Source of the DNA: Trichopria drosophilae
Lineage: Eukaryota; Arthropoda; Insecta; Hymenoptera; Diapriidae
NCBI GenBank assembly: GCA_030407085.1
Contig: CM059587.1
Coordinates: 91,507,001 to 91,571,000 of the forward strand
Reading direction: 5' to 3'
DNA: 64,000 nt
Part shown: piece by piece, positions 57,317 through 64,000 of the stretch
How positions within the stretch are numbered: position 1 is the first letter of the stretch
Layout of the letters: each line of letters opens with the position of its first letter
Notes under the pieces: model-generated
The model's input: only the letters and a program-made list of their open reading frames with translations
Database searches by the model: none
What the model was told of the DNA's origin: nothing
Made by a program: the position numbers and the translations under genes

Positions 57317-58720
57317 TTCGAACGCCTAACCGATTATTACATGGGGACTCTCTATTCATGAAGGATTATCAATAGAAGATAAGTTTTGACAAATTACAAC
57401 ATTCCCAAAGAAACTAATAAATTCACTGATTTCTGCTGTCGGGTGCAGGGTACCTGAATTGGCGCATTTGCATTGCGAACCAGCGATTTGTTTTTTATTA
57501 AACCGCACGGAATATGCAGTTTGTAAAAACAGGAACCTATTATAATCCACGGCATAATAACACAGGCGGCGTAATATTTTTTAGACTACATTTCACATGT
57601 CAAAATAACACGTGACTATATGAACACGAATTAAATGCAATAATGTTCTCGCAATAGGAAGCAATAAATGACAAAATACAATTAGGTTAGGTTAAGTTTC
57701 ATTATTGTTTCCTTCAACTGACCTTAAGTAAGCTTATCTAACCTTAACCTCTTTCGGGTGAGAAGCTATTTAACTATCTTAATCATGGTGTTTTTAAACA
57801 GTATCGAATATGAAAAACAAGTCGAATTTTCTTTGTCAATTAGATTCGGATTCTTCTTGTTTCTTGCGAAAAATATTAAAAAATTAAAATATATTAAATG
57901 CAAGTAGATCTTCATAAAATACACATTTTATATTTTATGTACTGTATAAGTGTGATAGAAACTAAGGACAATTTATTAATATAATTTTTAAATGCGTTTG
58001 ATATAATAATCATCAAAAACTAGTCAGGTAGCCAATAATTGTTATTACGTCAATGGAAATCGAATATTATAACAAAAATTGACGTAAATGCGATTTGCAT
58101 GGTGAAAAATGTTGATAATTTAACAAAATGATGATTTTTCCTCACTCTCCTGGTTCATTTCTTTAAATATTGAAAACTCTGAAAAATGTATTCCATATAA
58201 AATGTGTATTCTGAGCAAATCTACAACTTTTAGTGGACACATTTTTTTACATATCCAATTTTGTTGTAAGTAAACGAGAAAAACTGCGAAAAGTCACAAT
58301 TTTTATCTATTTTTCATGATTTTTACCACGTAGATTGGAATTGCGTAAAGTTTTACTACGATTTTCGTTTTCAATGCACTAAAATGAAGGATGTCATGAC
58401 TGTAATAAAACGAAGGTTATAGCCTGATTTTTTTTTTAATTATTATATCTGTAAGAAATCATAAAATTCACTGATATTTCTCTTAGTTTCTACCACAAGT
58501 TCACGACAAACGAACAAAACATAAAATGTGTATTTTGAGAAATTTAATTTGAAACATTTTTTGAACTTGCCAATATTTTTGTATATAAACGGAAAAACAT
58601 TTAACAATCTTATTTCGAAAGCTTTTTTATGGTTTTCACTATATAAGCATTTGCACCAATTTTTACTATAATATTCGTTTTTACAAAAAATAATTACAAA
58701 TTATATATTCGGAAAACAAC
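57317..58720. other. Intergenic, no gene seen
   Basis: AT-rich, with one GGTTAGGTTAAG motif at about 57684. Two diverged stretches at about 58140-58300 and 58440-58600 share AAAATGTGTATTCTGAGC-like phrases, perhaps an old duplication. The frame 57356-57550 (-) has no recognisable content. Confidence 0.45.
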
Positions 58721-58722
58721 GA

Positions 58723-59950
58723 CCCTGGTTAATTGAAACCAATTATTGTACAATTATTGGACATAAAACATGTATACAATAAAAGTGTCCATAAAATGCC
58801 CAAGAATTGGACAATTTTAAGCAAAACATATCTTAAACAAGAAAATCTTACAAAATTGTCTAATTCTTGGACAAGAAATATGTACAATAATTGTGCGATA
58901 TTTTTATCCAATTATTATCCAAGAAAAGTGATTAAAACACCACATCTTAGATGTAACCTAAACATTACTTAATATTTGCAGATGAACATTATATCACTCG
59001 CGTATTTTTCGTTTTGAACAAAAATCGTACGTATAATGTCCAGCGAAACTTAATATTTTGCGTTATCTTCGAGGCGATGATTTTCAATGTGTTATTAATT
59101 TCTGTTTTAAAGTTCAGCAATCACGGATATTGATCAAAATTGAATAAGAAGATATCTGAATATATCTAAAAGTCGTTCGAATGAAAATCAAGAGCAGACG
59201 AGTTTTATGCTTTATTCATCGCATGTCGAAAATGCTTCAATTACAAACCTCTATGAAAACAAAGCGACATAACCTATAATGAATTTTTGACATTACCGGC
59301 TTATATTCTCCACAGAAATACGGCGAATATATGCCTGAACACAACAATGAACCGAATAAGAAAATCGAACTTGAAGGTCGCTTCGTCCTTCTATATTATC
59401 TAGTCAGATTAAAAGACAAAAACATATTCAAGTTCTAGTTATCATTCGATTTGCGTTTTCGTCGGTAACATATTGTTTGATTTCAGGCGATAAGTTACCG
59501 ACCGAACGCTATACTATAGGTGGATTACCGTTTGGTTTTGCGGGTTTTGCGGCTACAAAACTTTCTCGAAAGTACCTGAGTCCAATGTATTCAGTATATA
59601 AGCAACCTTCGACTACAGCATTTAGTTAACGTTTCGCTACTGCGTATACATATTTGTATTTATATGGCGTGGCGCTTCTGTTGTACAATTTCTATGTCTA
59701 TATGTGATGATGTAAACGTAGAAATAAATAAATACAATCGTGTCGGAGATCCCCGAAATGTGTGTTAAAATTTCTATTTTCTTTTGTCTGTTTTTCAATT
59801 CGTACAATATATAAGCAATAAAATTGTGCAAAAATTGTCTAATAAAACTGTCCAATAAATAGCCAACAAAATCTTACATTTATGTCCAAAAATTGCCTAA
59901 GAATATTGTACAATAAATGCCCAATAAGACGGCCGGAATTTATACCAGGG
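58723..59950. mobile_element. Element with CCCTGGT termini
   Basis: Left end CCCTGGTTAATTGAAACC and right end, on the other strand, CCCCTGGTATAAATTCC are similar. Near both ends TTGTACAATTATTGGACAT-like and AATTGTCTAAT-like phrases repeat in both orientations. No transposase was seen. The interior at about 59480-59760 contains a promoter-like module. Target duplication is unclear. Confidence 0.5.
59559..59728 (+). promoter_or_regulatory. Promoter-like module (possible solo LTR)
   Basis: In order: TTCTCGAA (59563-59570; two inverted GAA units, a heat-shock-element core), TATATAAG (59595-59602), TTAGTTAACG about 25 bp later, a 34-codon frame starting ATGGCGTGG (about 59664), and AATAAATAAATA (59723). 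A promoter plus polyadenylation signal within 170 bp is LTR-like, but terminal TG..CA ends were not identified. Confidence 0.35.
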
Positions 59951-61555
59951 GAAAACGAGGTTAAAAATCTTCCGCTATTTGTACCTTTACCTTACGTCTA
60001 CGCCAAAATATTATTTACAATTATTACAAATCAAATGTAATCCCGCGAGCTCTACCACAATCAGCAAATAAAAATTGTTCTTCATGAGGTTTCATTGTTG
60101 CTGCAAAATTCGATTGTGGACCCCCAAATTGGTTTGGTGACCGGGGGGGGGGGGGGGCAACTCCATATTTTGGCAAATCATAAAATATTCCCATTGCCAT
60201 CGACAAAATTAATTTCTCAGCTGTGTAAAAGTCACATGTAGTTTATATATGAATTGCACATTAGTTAAGATTGCTCAGTCATTCTAATTTTATATACGAA
60301 TAAGGACATAAAACACCAATATGTACACATTTACCTGCAGCTGAATAAAATTTATTGAGATTGTCGATACACATCTAGAAATAAACTTTTTATTCATTAT
60401 TTCAAATACTGTGCGAAAAGTTCTCGTTTACCGCCCGGAAATATGTACGGAAAATGATACCGGTTTATACGAATTTAGAACTCTTGCATGATAATGTATT
60501 AGATGAAATAAGTCATCTCTTTATTTTATTATATTATATTAGATTCGTGTGAATTAACCTCTATTAATTATAAAACTTGAAAGGTTATGTAATAAGAAAA
60601 AACACTTTCGTTCTGTTTTTGTTTGAATTTAATATGTGATCACATATCACGAATTTAAAATATTCCGTAATATCGTGTTTAACAATTTATTGATTTTCTA
60701 TCAAATGTTTGGAAATAAATTTAAGAAAATGCAATTATTAATAACAATTTTTTATTTATAGTTTTTAGAATGCAAATAATAATTTTCGTCAGACTTATAA
60801 ACCGTAAATTTTATTTTCAAAGTTGATAACTAGCATCATCAATATGTTCAGGTTTTAGAAAAACACTCGGATATATTTTACTTCAGAAAGTACATAATAT
60901 TTCACAGACTAAAACGGACAGTAACATGATATTTCGTTACTATCTTTAGTACTAACTTATCTGACAAGTGATTTACGAGAATAATTTAGAAAAATTGCAG
61001 GGTTTCAACCTGAAATAACTTAATTTTCTTTTTACCAAAAGTATTGCGCAAGAAATGTGCGGAGTGTACGTTGTGATTAAATATTGTATTCTCATTTAAT
61101 GATTAACGAATAATCTTTCATTTTTTAAATTACTTTCATTTTGAGTAATACAATTTTGACATTTGATTTTTAAGTTTTTACTTGATAATAAGAAATAGTG
61201 ACTTTTTTATAAATTGACTAAATATTATTAATATTAATGCGTAAAGTTACTAAAGGAATTCTCTAATATTTATTGTGAAATTTTCTTAAAATTAATATTT
61301 TTATTACACATCAACTGTAAATGAATACATTACCGTCGTATACGTTATACGGTCGAGTAGGAAGAACCTCGCGTACAATTTTCATGCAACAAAGGCAATT
61401 ATTATAATTTACTTATGAACAACACGTTTGCCGTGGGACCTTTGATAAAAACATTTTTCAAGGATGGGTTAGGTGTAATGGAAATTTAGTTGCAACAACA
61501 TTAGCCTGGAAATCGTTTCCTGTGATGCACTAATCTCCAAAATTAAAAACTAAAA
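59951..61555. other. Intergenic before gene G
   Basis: A 15-G run lies at 60143-60157. The minus-strand frame 60024-60206 (ending RARGITFDL) shows no recognised domain. No TATA box is evident before gene G. Confidence 0.45.
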
Positions 61556-63577
61556 ATGAGGTGTTTCGTCATATTCACAATTTGTATTCTCGCAGTGAGT
61601 ACATTTGATTAATTGATAACGCCACATGTTATATTTAAAAGCCATTTTTAGACAACACGCGAAATGTTTGTACAATAAGTAACCGTAATTGCGTCAGTAA
61701 ATACTTGCAATGTTCGTACGTTTAATTTACTGATCAGTTTTTTTAACGAAAATATATTAGTTTTATATTTTGTTATATAATTTACAAAATAATTTATTAA
61801 CGAGGAACATATATGTTATAAAAACTTTTAGTACTTGCAATTTCGATATATTTAAATGACATTAAGTACGCGACACGAAACATTTTTTCAATCATTTTTA
61901 TCAAATTTTGCAACTTGAATGACAAAGATTAATTTTTGGTATCATTAATTGTAATACGGTTTCATAAATTTTGGTTAAATTTTGTATGATTCATTTTAAA
62001 GTATTAAGAGTATTCTGCGACTTAAATTTTATTAATATATGAGTTATAACTATCTCTACCGTGATAATACAAAAAAAAATAAAATACAATGAAATGGGAA
62101 AAAAGCTTTTTTTTTAACATTTGTTTTTTGAATTTTTTTTGTTTGTTTTTTGACTGATTTCTTTTTTTTTCTTTATCATTATATTTTTATAAACATATAA
62201 CTTTTTTCAAACATTTAAAATATAAAGTTTATTATAAACAAAATTTCTTTTTCTTCTCCTTTTATTAACATTACTGTCATGATTAAGAAAGGGGGTTTAT
62301 TTTTATTAAATTTTATGTATTAGGTTAAGACGTTTTCAGAAACAGGATGTTAAGGAATAACATAATTTTATATATTTCAATATAGTATCTTCTTATAGTA
62401 TACAGAACATTTCGGGTATATACATGTATATTTTAATAACTACAAGAATGTTGTCCAAAAAGTAATAATAAAAATTATAAGAAGGTACTACACGTGGTAC
62501 ATTCTCGGGTTGTAAATTTTCAACTATTTACTAGTAAATAACGAAGGAGAAATTCGATAATCATTTTTATATTAATGAAATTTCTGTTATTAATTTATAC
62601 TATATTTATTCCAGTATTTTCAATTATTTCAATCTAACATTAAATTCGAAATCACAGACTCCAAGAACCTTCGAGTAACAGGTTTCAAGAAAATCAATTG
62701 ATTGATTAGAAATTTGACACACATTTTAAATCCGCCATTTTGAACTTTTACAAACTGAATTCAGATTCGTAATGAGCGACTCCAAAAACACTGGAGTAAG
62801 TTTTAAGCAAATTAGATGAATTTAAATGATTTGTTCGACATTTTGAAGTTTTAAAAATCAAGTATCCACAAACTTTGGTGATAAACAAATTTCTTAACAT
62901 TTTGGAACTATATTTACAACGTTATTTCTCACAATGATGAACTTGATATCGCATGTATATTAACCGTTAATATCCTGTTTTCTTTTAGTATTTCAGTATT
63001 TTATATTAATCTTTAATGTAGACATAATGGCCAGTTTGGTCTTTACCAACTGAGGTTAGTAGCAGTCCCTAGTTTGTACCGTCCCAGACAACAAAAAATA
63101 AACTAACAGTCGACTTAAAGCTGACTATGCCCGGGACATTCATAGTCGACTTTCAAATAAACAAATTGACCAAAAGAGGTTTTGAATTGCCACTTAACCA
63201 TCGCGTTCCCAATTAATCTTCAACAATAAGTCTTATGTAATTTCTCGTTCCTTAATTCATAAACTCCGAAGTAATATAGATTGTCTGGTTATCACCAGAA
63301 TATTAACCGTTTGTATCTTGAATTTTCCGTATTCTTCGGTGTGTTATATGAAACTTTAAGAGTATTATTAAAATCTCGGTTCATAAAAAGAAACTCTGAT
63401 GGTCATATATAAAATATCACCTTTATGTTAATCCTTAACATCCTATTTTCTTAATGAATTTCAATATTTCATTTCTAAAATGTATATAACAGACATGCGG
63501 AAGGGCTAAGCCACGTGGTAAAGAGTACGTCACAGGACTTTTTAAAGAATGCGCTGAACAAATGGGTTTCACTGAAG
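61556..63577 (+). CDS. Odorant-binding protein G, 5' part (exons 1-2)
   Basis: Start of a seventh OBP gene; the rest lies beyond the right edge. Exon 1 (61556-61594) encodes MRCFVIFTICILA, a signal-peptide core, with a GTGAGT donor. Exon 2 (63493-63577) encodes TCGRAKPRGKEYVTGLFKEC then AEQMGFTE and ends in phase 1 before GTAAAT, exactly like exon 2 of A to F. Cys33 occupies the C1 position; Cys15 is probably in the signal peptide. Intron 1 is 1.9 kb and holds a fragment of the CCGCCATTTTGAA repeat. No exon 3 (GC-x3-C box) was found up to 64000, so the intron likely continues outside. Confidence 0.8.
62660..62800. repeat. Fragment of the AATGGCGG repeat family in intron 1 of gene G
   Basis: Carries AATCCGCCATTTTGAAC and AGATTCGTAATGAGCGAC, matching interior units of the element at 50831-51747. 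Confidence 0.6.
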
Positions 63578-64000
63578 GTAAATTAATTTAACAAAATATT
63601 ACATTCTTAACTTAATATTACAAGATGATTCATTAAAATGTAGTAAATTATTAAAGTATATTGATGATTTCGAATCGCATTCTTGAGTGCAGTTTTTCTT
63701 CATAAATCTAAACTTAAAGTCATAAATGACTTCTAATTAAATGCAACAAGACTTTATTATGCCTAAGATAATCACGAGAATCGGTTCAGAATTATCCTAG
63801 ATTTATATGGTCTGGAACCAATTTTACAACAAGGGTAGAAAGCATTGCTATGAACCTAGGGGAAAACGTTTACTAGAATTCTTTTTTCAGCCTTTACTTC
63901 TTTTTGCTCAGACAAAATATGAAAATTTTGGAATGTTGTCACAGCAACGGTCAAAGACAGAGTGCAAACTAACCTAATCTAGTAACAGTTCAACTTAAGT
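63578..64000 (+). other. Intron 2 of gene G, to window edge
   Basis: Non-coding as far as can be seen; no OBP exon 3 signature is present. Confidence 0.55.

Noticed and set aside
63578..64000. Third exon of gene G inside the window
   Set aside because: No GC-x3-C box in any frame with a proper acceptor; the intron probably extends past the edge.

Overview
This window looks like the nuclear genome of an insect. It is AT-rich, its genes are split by GT..AG introns, and it carries many kinds of transposon debris. Its only recognisable intact genes form a tandem cluster of odorant-binding proteins (OBPs), a family of small secreted arthropod carrier proteins. I cannot fix the insect order from sequence alone. 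The compact five-exon genes and scattered GGTTAGGTTA motifs would suit Hymenoptera, but that is a guess.

Seven OBP genes lie on the + strand, here called A to G: A 4786-7869, B 12064-15527, C 24119-27534, D 34899-40679, E 52425-53397, F 56158-57116 and G from 61556. G has only its first two exons here and runs off the right edge. The six complete genes share one plan: exon 1 encodes the signal peptide, introns have phases 0/1/0/1, exon 3 is always 80 nt, and the six cysteines are spaced C-X23-C-X3-C-X37..42-C-X10-C-X8-C. Two subgroups are visible. A and B begin exon 4 with Leu/Met-Val-Asn-Asn. C, D, E and F begin it with Trp. A/B share a conserved ~150-bp promoter, and E/F are a younger ~1.5-kb segmental duplication (about 90% protein identity).

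The spaces between genes, and the long introns of C, D and G, are filled with mobile DNA. From left to right: a dimeric 158/164-bp tandem array, a foldback carrying a hammerhead-ribozyme-like core, and a second foldback (1.8-3.5 kb); a MULE transposase fragment (4.1 kb); a TA-flanked MITE (8.9 kb); a tRNA-headed SINE (16.6-17.0 kb); a TTAA-flanked piggyBac-like long-terminal-inverted-repeat (TIR) element (17.9-19.5 kb); a broken Tigger/pogo transposase (19.6-21.4 kb); a LINE whose RT half and ORF1/endonuclease half lie in opposite orientations (28.1-30.5 kb); a gag/protease retroelement fragment inside inverted repeats (30.6-32.9 kb); a relative of those repeats in intron 2 of gene D; another foldback with a nested palindrome (46.9-48.3 kb); a second MULE fragment beside a GTCCAC repeat array (45.2-45.8 kb); further TA- or TTAA-flanked inverted-repeat elements (49.0-51.7 and 54.5-55.4 kb); a tyrosine-recombinase fragment (53.8 kb); and a CCCTGG-ended element with a promoter-like module (58.7-60.0 kb).

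The cluster appears to have grown by local tandem duplication, while foldback elements inserted between and within the genes. No bacterial-type operon, CRISPR array, rRNA or intact tRNA gene was seen.
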